Shown: positions 43,589 to 53,373, counted from the stretch's first letter. The stretch: DNA of 64,000 nt from Salinihabitans flavidus (GCF_900110425.1 NZ_FODS01000014.1:40769-104768), one strand, 5' to 3'. Translations and numbers: made by a program. Notes: generated from the letters alone by a model not told the origin.

Positions 43589-44686
43589 ATGGGACCTTTC
43601 CCGCATGACGCCCCGCGCGCCGAAATCACCGCAGAGAACCCCGCCGGCACAGACGGCTTCGAGTTCGTCGAGTTTGCCCACCCCGAGCCAGACCAGCTAA
43701 GAGAGCTGTTCACCCGCATGGGCTATGAGCATGTGGCCAACCACAAATCCCGGAAGGTCGAGTTGTGGCAGCAGGGCGACATCACCTATGTGATCAACCA
43801 CGAGCCGGGCAGCTTTGCCAGCCGCTTCGTCGAAGAGCATGGCCCCTGCGCGCCTTCGATGGGCTGGCGTGTGGCCGATGCGCAAAAGGCCTTTGACCAT
43901 GCCGTGGCAAATGGGGCCGAACCCTATGAGGGGACCGACAAGACCGTCGACTGGCTCGCCATCAAGGGTATTGGCGGGTCGCTGATCTACTTCACCGATC
44001 AGTATTACGACACGTCGCCCTACAACGAGGAATTCGACTGGATCCGGCAATCCAAGCCCAAGGGAGTAGGCTTCTACTACCTCGATCACCTGACCCACAA
44101 TGTGTTCAAGGGCAATATGGACAAGTGGTTCCAGTTCTACGGCAAGCTGTTCAACTTCCGCGAAATCCGCTTCTTCGACATCGAGGGAAAGGTCAGCGGT
44201 CTGTTGTCACGCGCGCTGACATCGCCCTGCGGCAAGATCCGCATCCCGATCAACGAAGATCGCGGCGAGAAGGGGCAAATCGTTGCCTATCTTGAGAAAT
44301 ACAATGGCGAAGGCATTCAGCATATCGCGGTCGGGACCGAAGATATCTACGAGTCGACCGACACGATCGCAGAGCGTGGCCTGAAGTTCATGCCCGCCCC
44401 GCCGGAGACCTACTACGAGATGTCCTTCGACCGTGTGCAGGGACATGAAGAGCCTGTGGACCGGATGAAGAAACACGGAATCCTGATCGACGGCGAAGGT
44501 GTGGTCGATGGCGGTGAAACGCGGATCCTGCTTCAGATCTTCTCCAAGACCGTGATCGGACCGATCTTCTTCGAGTTCATCCAGCGCAAGGGCGATGACG
44601 GTTTCGGTGAAGGCAACTTCAAGGCGCTATTCGAATCGATCGAGCGCGAGCAGATCGAAAAAGGCGAGTTGAACGCCGCAGAATAA
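43589..44686 (+). CDS. hppD: 4-hydroxyphenylpyruvate dioxygenase
   Basis: The 365-residue Fe(II) enzyme converts 4-hydroxyphenylpyruvate to homogentisate in tyrosine breakdown. The three Fe ligands are visible: His in YLDHLTHNVF (about residue 170), His in GIQHIAVGT (about residue 248) and Glu in IFFEFIQRKG (about residue 330). The two vicinal-oxygen-chelate domains have normal length. AGGAGGAG precedes ATG 43589. It is divergent from an Lrp-family gene and followed by a terminator. No homogentisate dioxygenase gene is adjacent. Confidence 0.96.
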   Translation: MGPFPHDAPRAEITAENPAGTDGFEFVEFAHPEPDQLRELFTRMGYEHVANHKSRKVELWQQGDITYVINHEPGSFASRFVEEHGPCAPSMGWRVADAQKAFDHAVANGAEPYEGTDKTVDWLAIKGIGGSLIYFTDQYYDTSPYNEEFDWIRQSKPKGVGFYYLDHLTHNVFKGNMDKWFQFYGKLFNFREIRFFDIEGKVSGLLSRALTSPCGKIRIPINEDRGEKGQIVAYLEKYNGEGIQHIAVGTEDIYESTDTIAERGLKFMPAPPETYYEMSFDRVQGHEEPVDRMKKHGILIDGEGVVDGGETRILLQIFSKTVIGPIFFEFIQRKGDDGFGEGNFKALFESIEREQIEKGELNAAE

Positions 44687-44711
44687 TTCACCAACGGCCG
44701 GATTTTAGAGG

Positions 44712-44741
44712 GGGCGTGCGCGGCGGGGTGCGCCCTTTTTT
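44712..44741 (+). terminator. Intrinsic terminator of hppD
   Basis: GGGCG (44712-44716) pairs with CGCCC (44731-44735), extended by two wobble pairs and a C-G, and six T's follow. It sits 25 bp after the hppD stop and ends 2 bp before repeat A copy 3. Confidence 0.65.
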
Positions 44742-44742
44742 G

Positions 44743-44902
44743 CGAATCAGGGTTAACGCGCTGAAAACGCTGAAAGTCCTGTTTCGGTATAACGTCGGTA
44801 AAACGTCGGTATCGCGTCGGTGCCAGATACCGCCCCGCGCCCGTTCGAGCGGTTGTCAACGCGGCGGGCGTTGCATGATCGAGTATTTCAGGAACAGAGA
44901 AA
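44743..44902 (+). repeat. Family A 160-bp interspersed repeat, copy 3 (full)
   Basis: It begins CGAATCAGGGTTAACGC, has CGGT units at 44785, 44796, 44807 and 44818 (11-bp steps), a hairpin AACGC (44858-44862) / GCGTT (44868-44872) with loop GGCGG, and the right end GAGTATTTCAGGAACAGAGAAA. It directly follows the hppD terminator in a 344-bp convergent gap. Confidence 0.92.
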
Positions 44903-45030
44903 AAGGCAGGTCTTATGCCCTATCTTCTCGGGTCAAATACCTCGGGGGGTTTTGGGGGGGCGGCGCCCCCCATCACCACAATGAGTTGCGCCGCAAGGCG
45001 CCCCGTTTGAAAACGCGCCCCGTGGGCCGG
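44903..45030. other. Rest of the convergent hppD/pckA intergenic region
   Basis: This part of the 344-bp gap contains repeat B copy 2 (44924-44971). The other ~80 bp show no ORF or RNA gene. Confidence 0.5.
44924..44971 (-). repeat. Family B GC-hairpin repeat, copy 2 (inverted)
   Basis: Read on the minus strand it gives GGGGGGCGCCGCCCCCCC, then a CCCCCCGAGGTATTTGACC block and CGAGAAGA, matching copy 1 at 12889-12930 except for the spacer. It lies about 60 bp beyond the pckA stop codon. Confidence 0.65.
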
Positions 45031-46629
45031 TCACCCGATCGCGGCGGCCTTCACGTCGGCGTCGATATGGGGCAGATACTGTTCGAAATTCTTCGAGAAC
45101 ATCTCCACCAGTTTCGCGGCCTGCGCGTCATAGGCATCGGGGTCGTCCCATGTGCGGCGCGGATCAAGCAGCACCTCGGCGACACCGGGCGCGGCCACCG
45201 GCACGTCGAAGCCGAAATTCTGATCCTTGCGGAAGTCCGCCTCTGCGAGCGATCCGTCCAGCGCGGCGGTGAGCAGGGCGCGCGTGGCCTTGATCGGCAT
45301 CCGCGATCCGGTGCCATAGGCGCCGCCGGTCCAGCCGGTGTTCACCAGCCAGCAGGTCGCTCCATGCTTGGCGATCTTCTCGCGTAGCAGGTTGCCATAA
45401 ACCTCGGGGCGGCGCGGCATGAAGGGCGCGCCGAAACAGGTGGAGAAGGTCGGCTCCGGCTCGGTCACGCCGCGTTCGGTGCCCGCCACCTTGGAGGTGA
45501 AGCCCGACAGGAAGTGATACATCGCCTGCGCCGGGGTCAGTCGGGCAATGGGCGGCAGCACGCCGAAGGCGTCGCAGGTCAGCATGATGATATTCTTGGG
45601 ATGCCCGCCGAGCGCGGTGGAGGACGCGTTGGAGATATACTCCAGCGGATAGGCGCAACGCATGTTCGCGGTCAGGCTGTCATCCTCGAAATCAAGCTCG
45701 AAGGTTTCGGGATCGAAGATCATGTTCTCGATCACGGTGCCGAACTTGGTCGTCGTGGCGTAGATCTCCGGCTCCGCCTCGGGGTCGAGGTTGATGGTCT
45801 TGGCATAGCACCCGCCTTCGAAGTTGAAGGTGCCGCGCTCGGACCAGCCATGTTCGTCGTCGCCGATGAGCACGCGCTCGGGATCGGCCGACAGCGTGGT
45901 CTTGCCGGTGCCCGACAGCCCGAAAAACACGGCGGTGTCCACAGGATTGTCCACCGCGTGGTTGGCCGAGCAGTGCATCGGCATGACGCCTTTCTCGGGC
46001 AGCAGGTAGTTGAGCAGCGTGAACACGGATTTCTTGTTCTCGCCGGCGTATTCGGTGCCGCCGATCAGGATTGTCTTGCGGTCGAAATTGAGTGCGATGA
46101 CGGTTTCGGACTTGCAGTCGTGTTTCGCCGGGTCGGCCTGAAAGCTGGGGCAGTTGATGATCGTGAAGTCGGCGATGAACTCATCGAGGTCTTCGCGATC
46201 GGGGCGGCGCAGCAGGTGACGGATAAAGAGGTTGTGCCAGGCCAGTTCGGTGATCATGCGCACATTGATCGCGTGGGTGGGGTCGGCGCCGCCGACGAGA
46301 TCCTGCACATAGTAGTCGCGGCCCTTCATGTGCTCGATCATGTCGGCATGGAGCGCATCGAAACCCTCGGGGCTCATCGCGGCGTTGTTCTCCCACCAGA
46401 TGCTGTCGGCCACGCTGTCGGTCGTGACGACATGCTTGTCCCTGGGCGAACGGCCGGTGAACTTGCCGGTGGTGACGAGGAAGGCGCCGCCCTTGCCAAG
46501 CGTGCCTTCGCCATTCTTCAGCGCCGCTTCGATCAGCGCGGGCTCCATAAGATTGTAAAAGACATTTCCCAGCCCGTCGATCCCCTGATCCTCGAGGCGG
46601 AAATTCGGGTTCACCCGTCCTGATGCCAT
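45031..46629 (-). CDS. pckA: Phosphoenolpyruvate carboxykinase (ATP)
   Basis: The 532-residue enzyme makes PEP from oxaloacetate at the start of gluconeogenesis. Blocks: [13 protein letters not shown], the kinase-1 P-loop [22 protein letters not shown] with the metal-binding Asp pair, and a late [15 protein letters not shown] 46629 follows GGAG; the ORF that continues to 46809 is not conserved there. It is divergent from chvI across 350 bp, an arrangement known in rhizobia, where ChvI controls pckA. Confidence 0.97.
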   Translation of the reverse strand: MASGRVNPNFRLEDQGIDGLGNVFYNLMEPALIEAALKNGEGTLGKGGAFLVTTGKFTGRSPRDKHVVTTDSVADSIWWENNAAMSPEGFDALHADMIEHMKGRDYYVQDLVGGADPTHAINVRMITELAWHNLFIRHLLRRPDREDLDEFIADFTIINCPSFQADPAKHDCKSETVIALNFDRKTILIGGTEYAGENKKSVFTLLNYLLPEKGVMPMHCSANHAVDNPVDTAVFFGLSGTGKTTLSADPERVLIGDDEHGWSERGTFNFEGGCYAKTINLDPEAEPEIYATTTKFGTVIENMIFDPETFELDFEDDSLTANMRCAYPLEYISNASSTALGGHPKNIIMLTCDAFGVLPPIARLTPAQAMYHFLSGFTSKVAGTERGVTEPEPTFSTCFGAPFMPRRPEVYGNLLREKIAKHGATCWLVNTGWTGGAYGTGSRMPIKATRALLTAALDGSLAEADFRKDQNFGFDVPVAAPGVAEVLLDPRRTWDDPDAYDAQAAKLVEMFSKNFEQYLPHIDADVKAAAIG

Positions 46630-46979
46630 TGTCACACTCCTGTAGCCGCGCGGATGCGGCGGTCCTTTCCCGGGGCGGGCGGGAACGGCCCGGGCCCCAT
46701 CGGCGCGCCCGGCGCGGGCCGATGGCCTGCTCTTAGCATGACGGTTTTGCGAAAGAACAGGACGGTTCCGCACAGTTAGCGTTACCAGCGCGAAGTTTAG
46801 CGCAATCACCCTGCCAAAGGGGCGTCGACTTCCGGAAATTCAGGCCCTGCTAACCAAATTCGGGCACAAATAGGGCCGGAATGTGACCCGAATCGCAGAT
46901 TTGGATTGATTGCCGGAGGTTAAACGACGCATAATGACCGAAAAAAGCAGGCAAACAGAGCAGAACAAGGAACCGACCA
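46630..46979. promoter_or_regulatory. Divergent pckA/chvI control region
   Basis: A 350-bp gap holding both promoters. It is less GC-rich in 46850-46979 than its surroundings and contains direct repeats GTTAGCG / GTTTAGCG (around 46776-46803) that could be regulator half-sites. I cannot assign a ChvI box with certainty. No gene is seen. Confidence 0.5.
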
Positions 46980-47681
46980 ATGTCGAAGATCGCTTTGGTG
47001 GACGATGACAGGAACATCCTGACATCCGTCTCCATGACTCTCGAGGCGGAGGGTTTCGAAGTCGAGACCTATAATGACGGCCAGCAGGCGCTGGACGCTT
47101 TCAACAAGAAACTTCCCGATATGGCCGTGCTGGACATCAAGATGCCCCGCATGGACGGGATGGATCTGTTGCAGCGGCTGCGGCAGAAAACGAAGATGCC
47201 GGTCATCTTTCTCACGTCCAAGGATGATGAGATCGACGAGGTGCTGGGCCTTCGGATGGGCGCGGATGATTACGTGAAGAAACCGTTTTCGCAGCGTCTT
47301 CTGGTGGAGCGTATCCGCTCATTGCTGCGGCGGCAGGATGCGGTGGCCGGGATCGCCATGCCCGAGACCGAGGATACAAAGATCATGGATCGCGGTGATC
47401 TGGTGATGGACCCGCTGCGCCATTCGGTGACGTGGAAGGGCAAGAATGTGACCCTCACCGTGACCGAGTTCCTGCTGTTGCAGGCGCTCGCGCAGCGGCC
47501 CGGTTTCGTCAAGAGCCGCGATCAGCTCATGGATGTGGCCTATGATGACGACATCTATGTGGACGACAGGACCATCGACAGCCATATCAAGCGGCTTCGC
47601 AAGAAGATGCGCACCGCGGATTCCGAGTTTTCGGCGATCGAGACGCTGTATGGAATCGGCTACAGGTACAATGCGGAATAA
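46980..47681 (+). CDS. chvI: ChvI-type response regulator
   Basis: The 233-residue OmpR-type regulator has a receiver domain with acidic pocket LVDDD (residues 6-10), phosphoacceptor Asp in VLDIKMP (about residue 52), SKDDEID-type sequence, and Lys in KKPFS. A winged-helix DNA-binding domain runs from about residue 140 ([10 protein letters not shown] .. YGIGYRYN). In relatives it controls envelope, acid and carbon genes. Its TAA overlaps the chvG ATG by one base, so it is coupled to its kinase. Confidence 0.94.
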   Translation: MSKIALVDDDRNILTSVSMTLEAEGFEVETYNDGQQALDAFNKKLPDMAVLDIKMPRMDGMDLLQRLRQKTKMPVIFLTSKDDEIDEVLGLRMGADDYVKKPFSQRLLVERIRSLLRRQDAVAGIAMPETEDTKIMDRGDLVMDPLRHSVTWKGKNVTLTVTEFLLLQALAQRPGFVKSRDQLMDVAYDDDIYVDDRTIDSHIKRLRKKMRTADSEFSAIETLYGIGYRYNAE

Positions 47682-49402
47682 TGGCACTGGCTGAGGGCAT
47701 CGGGGGGCGTTACATGAGCCAGGGCCGCAACGGCGACGTGGTGCTGGGCGATGACTGGGTCGCGCCCAACGCCACCACCGAGAGGGAAATCCGCGGCCGT
47801 CGTGAGCGCCGCAGGCTGTTGCCGCTCACCAAATCGCCGCTGACGCGGAAGATCGTGACCTTCAACCTGATCGCGCTTTGCCTGCTGGTTGCGGGAATCC
47901 TGTATCTCAATTCCGCCCGTGACAGCCTCGCGGTGCAGCGCGCGAGCGGCCTCATGACAGAGGCGCGGCTCGTGGCCGGTGCGTTCGAGGTCCAGATGCC
48001 TGCGGGAGCGCCGGTTAACCTTGTCACCGGAGACGGGATAAATGTTCAGACCACGCTTGACCGGCTGACCCTGAGAGAGGGAACGCGGGTCTTTGTCTAT
48101 GACACCGGCGGAACGCTTGCCGGGATGGGTCAGGGGCGTGGTGACGATGGCGCGGCCCAGAGCCTAGCGGAACGCCCGCCGGGAACGCCGCTCACCGATG
48201 CGATGACATGGGTGTGGGACAAGGTCGCCGGCGACCGTTCGGATTTTCCGCAGCGGATTGCGCCACTGGAAGAGCAGGCGGTGGAGGCCGCGCGTGCCGC
48301 GCTGCAAAGCGGGGAGGAGCAGCTGACCACCCTGCGTGGCCCCGAGGGACGCCCGGTCTTTACCGTGGCCACCCCGTTCGAACAGAACGGGCGCACCGTG
48401 GGTGTGATCGTGCTGGGTAGCCCGGAGGGCGAGCTGGATCAGATGGTGCGGTCGGAACGCGAACGGGTCTTGCAGATGTTCGTGATTGCGACGGTGGTCT
48501 CGGTGGGGCTGTCGATGGTGCTGGCGTCGACGATTTCCAATCCGCTGAGCGACCTTGCCGCCGCGGCGGAGATCGGGCGCGACAGCAATGACGGGCACAT
48601 GCAGGCCAGCCGGGTGCGGATCCCCGATCTGACCGCCCGCCCCGATGAGATCGGGCGATTGTCCGGCGCGTTGCGGGGCATGGTCGCCGCGCTGTACGAT
48701 CGGATCGACAGCAATGAACAATTCGCCGCCGATGTCGCGCATGAGATCAAGAATCCGTTGGCGAGTCTGCGTTCTGCGGTGGGGACGATGCGCGTGGCCC
48801 GGCGTGAGGATCAGAGGGAGCAACTGCTCGACGTGATCGACCACGATGTCCGCCGGCTCGACCGGCTGGTGAGCGATATTTCCAACGCCTCACGCCTTGA
48901 CAGCGAGTTGGTCAAGGAAGAGCAGGAGCCGTTCAACCTGCTGGAAATGGTCGGCAACCTTGGTCAGTATCTGGGCGAGGATGCCAAGGGCAAGGGCATT
49001 GATTTCGTCACCGATCTGCCGCGTGAGCCGATCATCATTCACGGGCTGGAGGCGCGGCTGGCGCAGGTTTTCGTCAACCTGATCACCAATGCCATCAGCT
49101 TCTGCGAGCAGGGCGATGCCATTCGCGTCTGGGTGCGCCGTCGGTCGAACCGTGTTCTGGTGGTGGTCGAGGATACCGGAACCGGCATCCCCGAAGAGGC
49201 GTTGGGCAAGATTTTCAATCGCTTCTATTCGCAGCGCCCGCAGGATCAGTTCGGCAACAATTCCGGGCTGGGGCTGGCGATTTCCAAGCAGATCGTGGAG
49301 GCGCATGGCGGCGTTATCTGGGCCGAGAACATCCGCCCCACCGATGCCGATGTGACCTCCGAGCCGCTGGGCGCGCGTTTCGTGGTGGGCTTGCCGGTAT
49401 AG
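47681..49402 (+). CDS. chvG: ChvG/ExoS-type sensor histidine kinase
   Basis: The 573-residue kinase has a first membrane segment at about residues 57-77, a ~190-residue periplasmic sensor domain, a second membrane segment (VIATVVSVGLSMVLAS), a HAMP linker, the H-box FAADVAHEIKNPLAS with the phosphoacceptor His (about residue 360), and an ATPase with N-box NLITNAI, DTGTGIPEE and GLGLAISKQI. It should phosphorylate ChvI. The first 50 residues are basic and polar; a second ATG at 47714 is possible. Confidence 0.93.
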   Translation: MALAEGIGGRYMSQGRNGDVVLGDDWVAPNATTEREIRGRRERRRLLPLTKSPLTRKIVTFNLIALCLLVAGILYLNSARDSLAVQRASGLMTEARLVAGAFEVQMPAGAPVNLVTGDGINVQTTLDRLTLREGTRVFVYDTGGTLAGMGQGRGDDGAAQSLAERPPGTPLTDAMTWVWDKVAGDRSDFPQRIAPLEEQAVEAARAALQSGEEQLTTLRGPEGRPVFTVATPFEQNGRTVGVIVLGSPEGELDQMVRSERERVLQMFVIATVVSVGLSMVLASTISNPLSDLAAAAEIGRDSNDGHMQASRVRIPDLTARPDEIGRLSGALRGMVAALYDRIDSNEQFAADVAHEIKNPLASLRSAVGTMRVARREDQREQLLDVIDHDVRRLDRLVSDISNASRLDSELVKEEQEPFNLLEMVGNLGQYLGEDAKGKGIDFVTDLPREPIIIHGLEARLAQVFVNLITNAISFCEQGDAIRVWVRRRSNRVLVVVEDTGTGIPEEALGKIFNRFYSQRPQDQFGNNSGLGLAISKQIVEAHGGVIWAENIRPTDADVTSEPLGARFVVGLPV

Positions 49403-49407
49403 CTGCG

Positions 49408-49896
49408 ATGGGCGACGGGCAGCAAAGCGACACAGGGCCGGTGCCGAAAGGCAGCGGCCTTTTTGGCAGAAACGAGACGGTGCTGCACGCCTCCTGTGTG
49501 GCGCGGGCCGGGCGCGCGGTGCTGATCACCGGCGCGTCCGGGTGCGGCAAGTCGGCGCTGGCGCTGCAACTGATCGCTCTGGGGGCGCAACTGGTGGCCG
49601 ACGACCGCACCCGGCTATGGCAGAGCGATGGGCGTGTCATGGCCGATGTGCCGCCCACGATCCGCGGCCGGATCGAGGCGCGCGGCGTTGGAATACTGAC
49701 CACACGGACGACCGGACCGGCGGAGGTGGTGCTGGCGGTGGACCTTGACCAGGAGGAGCATGAGCGGCTTCCGCCGGATCGTGACACGATGATCAGCGGA
49801 TGTTCTGTTCCCTTGCTTTTCGGGATCAACGCGGCGCATTTTGCATCTGCGATTCTGATCCGCCTTGACAGCAGCTCGAGGAGCGCGCCGAGATGA
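49408..49896 (+). CDS. hprK: HPr kinase/phosphorylase, short alphaproteobacterial type
   Basis: This 162-residue protein is only the catalytic P-loop domain; Gram-positive HprK has an extra N-terminal domain, and the short form is normal for alphaproteobacteria. The P-loop is [12 protein letters not shown] (residues ~43-54), the D-rich loop is VADDRTRLW and a RGVGILT block follows. It should phosphorylate a Ser of HPr, linking carbon or nitrogen PTS state to the ChvGI system upstream. Its stop overlaps the rapZ start (ATGA). Confidence 0.92.
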   Translation: MGDGQQSDTGPVPKGSGLFGRNETVLHASCVARAGRAVLITGASGCGKSALALQLIALGAQLVADDRTRLWQSDGRVMADVPPTIRGRIEARGVGILTTRTTGPAEVVLAVDLDQEEHERLPPDRDTMISGCSVPLLFGINAAHFASAILIRLDSSSRSAPR

Positions 49897-50849
49897 GCGA
49901 CGACACCGGCCCTGAGATCACGGCCGATACTCAGCGACTGGTCCTTGTCACGGGGCCCTCCGGGGCCGGGCGGCTGACCGCGATCAAGGCGCTTGAGGAT
50001 GTCGGCTACGAGGCGATCGACAACCTGCCGCTCGGATTGGTGGAGCGGTTGTTCACAGGGCCGGTGCGGGCGCGGCCCATGGCGCTGGGACTGGATGTGC
50101 GCAACCGCGATTTCTCGGCTCACGCGCTTCTGAGCTTGCTGGCGACCCTTGAGAAGCACCCCGGGATAGAGCCGGAGCTTCTTTATCTCGATTGCAGTCC
50201 GGAAGTGCTCCTGCGGCGCTATTCGGAGACCCGGCGCCGGCATCCGATGGCCCCGGAGGACAGCCCCGAAGAGGGGATTGCGCGCGAGATCCGCCTGCTG
50301 GAGGATGTGCGTTTCCGGGCCGATGTCCTGATCGACACGACAGAGCTGACGCCGCACGGGCTGCGCGACCGGATAGAGCATTGGTTCGCGCCCAAGGGCG
50401 GGCGGCATCTGGCGCTTTCGCTGGTCAGTTTCAGCTACAAGCGGGGGCTGCCGCCGGGGCTCGACATGGTGTTTGACTGCCGCTTCCTGCGTAACCCGCA
50501 CTGGGAGCCGGCATTGCGCGCGCTGACCGGGGTCAACCGTCAGGTGGCAGACCATGTCGCCACCGATCCCCGGTTCGACCCGTTCTTCAAAAGGGTGATG
50601 GGGCTGGTCAACCTGCTGCTTCCGGCCTATCTGGAAGAGGGAAAGGCGCATTTTTCGATTGGGTTCGGATGTACGGGGGGGCGCCATCGGTCGGTTTTCC
50701 TTACGGAAAGGGTGGCGGAAGCCCTTGCGGAGGGGGGCTGGCAGGTGTCAGTTAGGCACCGCGAAATGGACCGGCGAGAGGACACTCCCGGTCCTGAGGT
50801 CGTGGCACCCGGCGATGCGCGGCTGGATGATGGGGATAGGCACCGGTGA
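49893..50849 (+). CDS. rapZ: RapZ-family (YvcJ) protein with altered P-loop
   Basis: The 318-residue protein has an N-terminal P-loop domain and a C-terminal RNA-binding/oligomerisation domain. The P-loop reads GPSGAGRLT (residues 21-29), where the expected Lys is Arg and the following Ser/Thr is Leu, so ATP/GTP hydrolysis may be weak or absent. The C-terminal signature [16 protein letters not shown] is intact. In E. coli RapZ steers GlmZ RNA decay; here the position between hprK and PTS genes is the usual alphaproteobacterial one. It overlaps both neighbours. Confidence 0.9.
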   Translation: MSDDTGPEITADTQRLVLVTGPSGAGRLTAIKALEDVGYEAIDNLPLGLVERLFTGPVRARPMALGLDVRNRDFSAHALLSLLATLEKHPGIEPELLYLDCSPEVLLRRYSETRRRHPMAPEDSPEEGIAREIRLLEDVRFRADVLIDTTELTPHGLRDRIEHWFAPKGGRHLALSLVSFSYKRGLPPGLDMVFDCRFLRNPHWEPALRALTGVNRQVADHVATDPRFDPFFKRVMGLVNLLLPAYLEEGKAHFSIGFGCTGGRHRSVFLTERVAEALAEGGWQVSVRHREMDRREDTPGPEVVAPGDARLDDGDRHR

Positions 50850-51238
50850 TCGGTATAGTGATCGTTGCACATGGCAGGCTGGCCGGGGAATATCTGGCGG
50901 CGGTCGAACATGTGGTCGGCACTCAGAAAGGCATTCGCGCGGTCAATATCGAGGCGGATCACAACCGGACCAGCAAGCAACGTGAGATTTGCGACGCAGC
51001 CGACGCGGTCGATAGCGGCGATGGCGTCGTGGTGGTCACAGACATGTTCGGCGGCTCGCCCTCCAACCTCAGTTTGCTGGCCTGCGCGCATGAGAACCGG
51101 CGTATCCTCTACGGGGCGAATTTGCCGCTTCTGATCAAGCTGGCAAAAAGCCGCCACATGTCGGTGCCCGACGCAGTTCGGGCTGCGTTGGAGGCCGGGC
51201 GCAAGTATATCGACAGCCAAAGTATAAGCACGGACTGA
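50846..51238 (+). CDS. PTS EIIA component, mannose type
   Basis: The 130-residue EIIA-Man-like protein has its phosphoacceptor His9 in IVAHGRLAG and the [14 protein letters not shown] block with the active-site Asp. The start is GTG 50846, sharing four bases with the rapZ stop. No EIIB, EIIC or EIID is near, so it probably acts in a regulatory phosphorelay rather than sugar uptake. Gene order with hprK and HPr supports that. Confidence 0.9.
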   Translation: MIGIVIVAHGRLAGEYLAAVEHVVGTQKGIRAVNIEADHNRTSKQREICDAADAVDSGDGVVVVTDMFGGSPSNLSLLACAHENRRILYGANLPLLIKLAKSRHMSVPDAVRAALEAGRKYIDSQSISTD

Positions 51239-51243
51239 ACTTA

Positions 51244-51522
51244 ATGACGGAAACGGTCTCCCGGTCTCTCAGGATCGAGAATGAAAAGGGACTTCATGCG
51301 CGGGCGTCGGCCAAGCTGGTCGAGGTTGTCGAGGGGTTTGACGCAACAGCCGAAGTATCCAAGGATGGGTTGAGCGCCGGGGGTGACAGTATTATGGGGT
51401 TGCTGATGCTTGCGGCGTCCAGGGGATCGGTGATCGATGTTCAGACCACCGGACCGGATGCCGGTCCGCTGGCCGACGCGATCGAGGCGCTGGTGGCCGA
51501 CAAGTTCGGCGAAGGCTTCTAG
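51244..51522 (+). CDS. HPr phosphocarrier protein
   Basis: The 92-residue HPr has His18 in GLHARAS (PEP-dependent phosphorylation by EI) and Ser49 in GDSIMGLLML (HprK target region). It should pass phosphate to the EIIA encoded just upstream. EI is not in the window. It begins 5 bp after the EIIA stop. Confidence 0.95.
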   Translation: MTETVSRSLRIENEKGLHARASAKLVEVVEGFDATAEVSKDGLSAGGDSIMGLLMLAASRGSVIDVQTTGPDAGPLADAIEALVADKFGEGF

Positions 51523-51555
51523 GGCGCGCCCGGGCGCGCAAACGGGATCGGAATA

Positions 51556-52476
51556 TTGGCGGAGACGACCACAGAGCGCAAGGCGGCGAGGCGGGGTTCG
51601 TCGGGCGAGCCCGAGTCAGAGGGCACGCAGACGGTCGGGCAGACCTATGACCGCCGCACCCTGACCTATGCCAATTCCTTCGATGACCGGATGACCTCCA
51701 CCGCGATCCGCACGATCGAGTGGCTGACGGGCAAGGCCACCATTCTGCGGCTGGTGCGGCAGTTCGAGCGCAACAATGCCGAATACCGCGGACAGGCCTT
51801 CTGGAGCGGGGTTCTGAAGACGCTTCGGATCGAGGTGACGACGCCGCCCGAGGAGGTCGCCAACATTCCCCGCGATGGCCCAGTCGTGGTCGTTGCCAAC
51901 CATCCGCACGGGATGGTGGACGGGCTGATTCTGGGAGAGTTGATCGGGCGGGTGCGTCTTGACTACCGGATCCTGTCGCGGTCGGTGCTGACCGGGCTTG
52001 ACGAGAGCGCGACCTCATTCATGATCCCGGTGCCGTTCCCACATGACCCGAACGCGCAGCGCAAGATGGTGGAGATGCGCGGCCTTTCGATGGCGCATCT
52101 GGCCGAAGGCGGTGTCGTGGCGTTGTTTCCGTCGGGGGTGGTGATGTCGTCGGACAGCATGTTCGGCCCGGCGTTGGAGCGCGACTGGAATGTCTTTACC
52201 GCCAAGATGATCCGGCAATCTGGTGCGCGTGTGGTGCCGGTCTTCTTTCCGGGCGCCAATTCCCGCCTGTATCAGATCGCCAACCGGATTTCCCCGATCC
52301 TGCGGCAGGGGCTTTTGCTGCATGAGATCGTCCATTCGGCGGGCAAGCCGCAGAAGCCGGTGATCGGCAAACCGCTCACCGCAGAGCAGATGAAGCCACT
52401 GGAAACCGATCCGCGTGGATTCATGGCCTGGCTTCGAGCGCATACGCTGTCGCTCGGAAGCCGTGGCGCGGTCTGA
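51556..52476 (+). CDS. Lysophospholipid acyltransferase-family protein
   Basis: The 306-residue protein has the PlsC-type motif NHPHGMVDG (H-x4-D, about residues 115-123) and a later LFPSGVVMSS block that corresponds to the acyl-acceptor-binding motif. It may acylate lysophospholipids or ornithine-type lipids. The N-terminal ~45 residues are polar. The best start is TTG 51556; an in-frame ATG at 51690 would lose about 45 residues but keep the motif. It closes the chvI-HPr gene string in the same direction, 33 bp after HPr. Confidence 0.82.
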   Translation: MAETTTERKAARRGSSGEPESEGTQTVGQTYDRRTLTYANSFDDRMTSTAIRTIEWLTGKATILRLVRQFERNNAEYRGQAFWSGVLKTLRIEVTTPPEEVANIPRDGPVVVVANHPHGMVDGLILGELIGRVRLDYRILSRSVLTGLDESATSFMIPVPFPHDPNAQRKMVEMRGLSMAHLAEGGVVALFPSGVVMSSDSMFGPALERDWNVFTAKMIRQSGARVVPVFFPGANSRLYQIANRISPILRQGLLLHEIVHSAGKPQKPVIGKPLTAEQMKPLETDPRGFMAWLRAHTLSLGSRGAV

Positions 52477-52497
52477 CGAGGCAGGCCCGGCGCAGGG

Positions 52498-53373
52498 TCA
52501 GCGCGTCGGCACCGGAGTCTCTCCGCGATAATCGTAGAAACCGCGTTCGGTCTTGCGGCCCAGCCAGCCGGCCTCGACGTATTTCGTCAGCAGCGGGCAG
52601 GGGCGGTACTTGGTATCCGCCAGCCCGTCGTGCAGGACATTCATGATCGCAAGACAGGTGTCCAGACCGATGAAATCGGCCAGCTCCAGCGGCCCCATCG
52701 GATGGTTGGCGCCGAGTTTCATCGCATTGTCGATGGAGGCGACGTTCCCGACGCCTTCGTAGAGGGTGTAGCACGCCTCGTTGATCATCGGGATCAGGAT
52801 GCGGTTGACGATGAAGGCGGGAAAATCCTCGGAGCTGGCGGCGGTCTTGCCGAGCCGCTCAACGATCCCCAGACAGGTCTTGTAGGTCGCCTCGTCGGTG
52901 GCGATGCCGCGGATCAGTTCCACCAGTTGCATCAGCGGGACCGGGTTCATGAAGTGGAACCCCATGAAGCGTTCGGGCCGGTCGGTGCGGCTTGCCAGCC
53001 GGGTAATCGAGATCGAGGAGGTGTTGCTCGTCAGGATCGTGTGCGGCGCGAGATGCGGGGCGAGCGTGTCGAAGATCTTGTGCTTGACCTCTTCGCGCTC
53101 GGTCGCGGATTCGATGATGAGATCGACCCCGCCGAGCGCGGGCAGATCCTGCGTCGGCGAGAGGCGCGCCAGAGCGGCGGTCATATCGTCTTCGGAGATC
53201 TGATCGCGGCTCACCTGCCGGGCCATGTTCTTTTCGATCCGGGCCATCGCGGCGTCGAGCGCGTCCTGGCTGATGTCGTTGAGCTTCACCTCGTAGCCCG
53301 CGAGGGCCATCACATGGGCGATGCCGTTGCCCATCTGCCCCGCACCCACCACGCCGACCGATTTGATGTCCAT
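52498..53373 (-). CDS. 3-hydroxybutyryl-CoA dehydrogenase
   Basis: The 291-residue enzyme reduces acetoacetyl-CoA or oxidises 3-hydroxybutyryl-CoA with NAD(P). It has the N-terminal Rossmann GVVGAGQMGNGIAHV, IIESATERE, SNTSSISITRLA, FMGFHFMNPVPLM with the catalytic His, and a C-terminal dimer domain ending GRKTERGFYDY. ATG 53373 has a GGGGCGG-type site; the ORF to 53430 adds a short unsupported leader. It converges with the acyltransferase gene and may feed polyhydroxybutyrate or butyrate metabolism. Confidence 0.93.
   Translation of the reverse strand: MDIKSVGVVGAGQMGNGIAHVMALAGYEVKLNDISQDALDAAMARIEKNMARQVSRDQISEDDMTAALARLSPTQDLPALGGVDLIIESATEREEVKHKIFDTLAPHLAPHTILTSNTSSISITRLASRTDRPERFMGFHFMNPVPLMQLVELIRGIATDEATYKTCLGIVERLGKTAASSEDFPAFIVNRILIPMINEACYTLYEGVGNVASIDNAMKLGANHPMGPLELADFIGLDTCLAIMNVLHDGLADTKYRPCPLLTKYVEAGWLGRKTERGFYDYRGETPVPTR

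Noticed and set aside
46860..46979. Specific ChvI binding box upstream of chvI
   Set aside because: Only short direct repeats are visible; I cannot match them to a known box with confidence.
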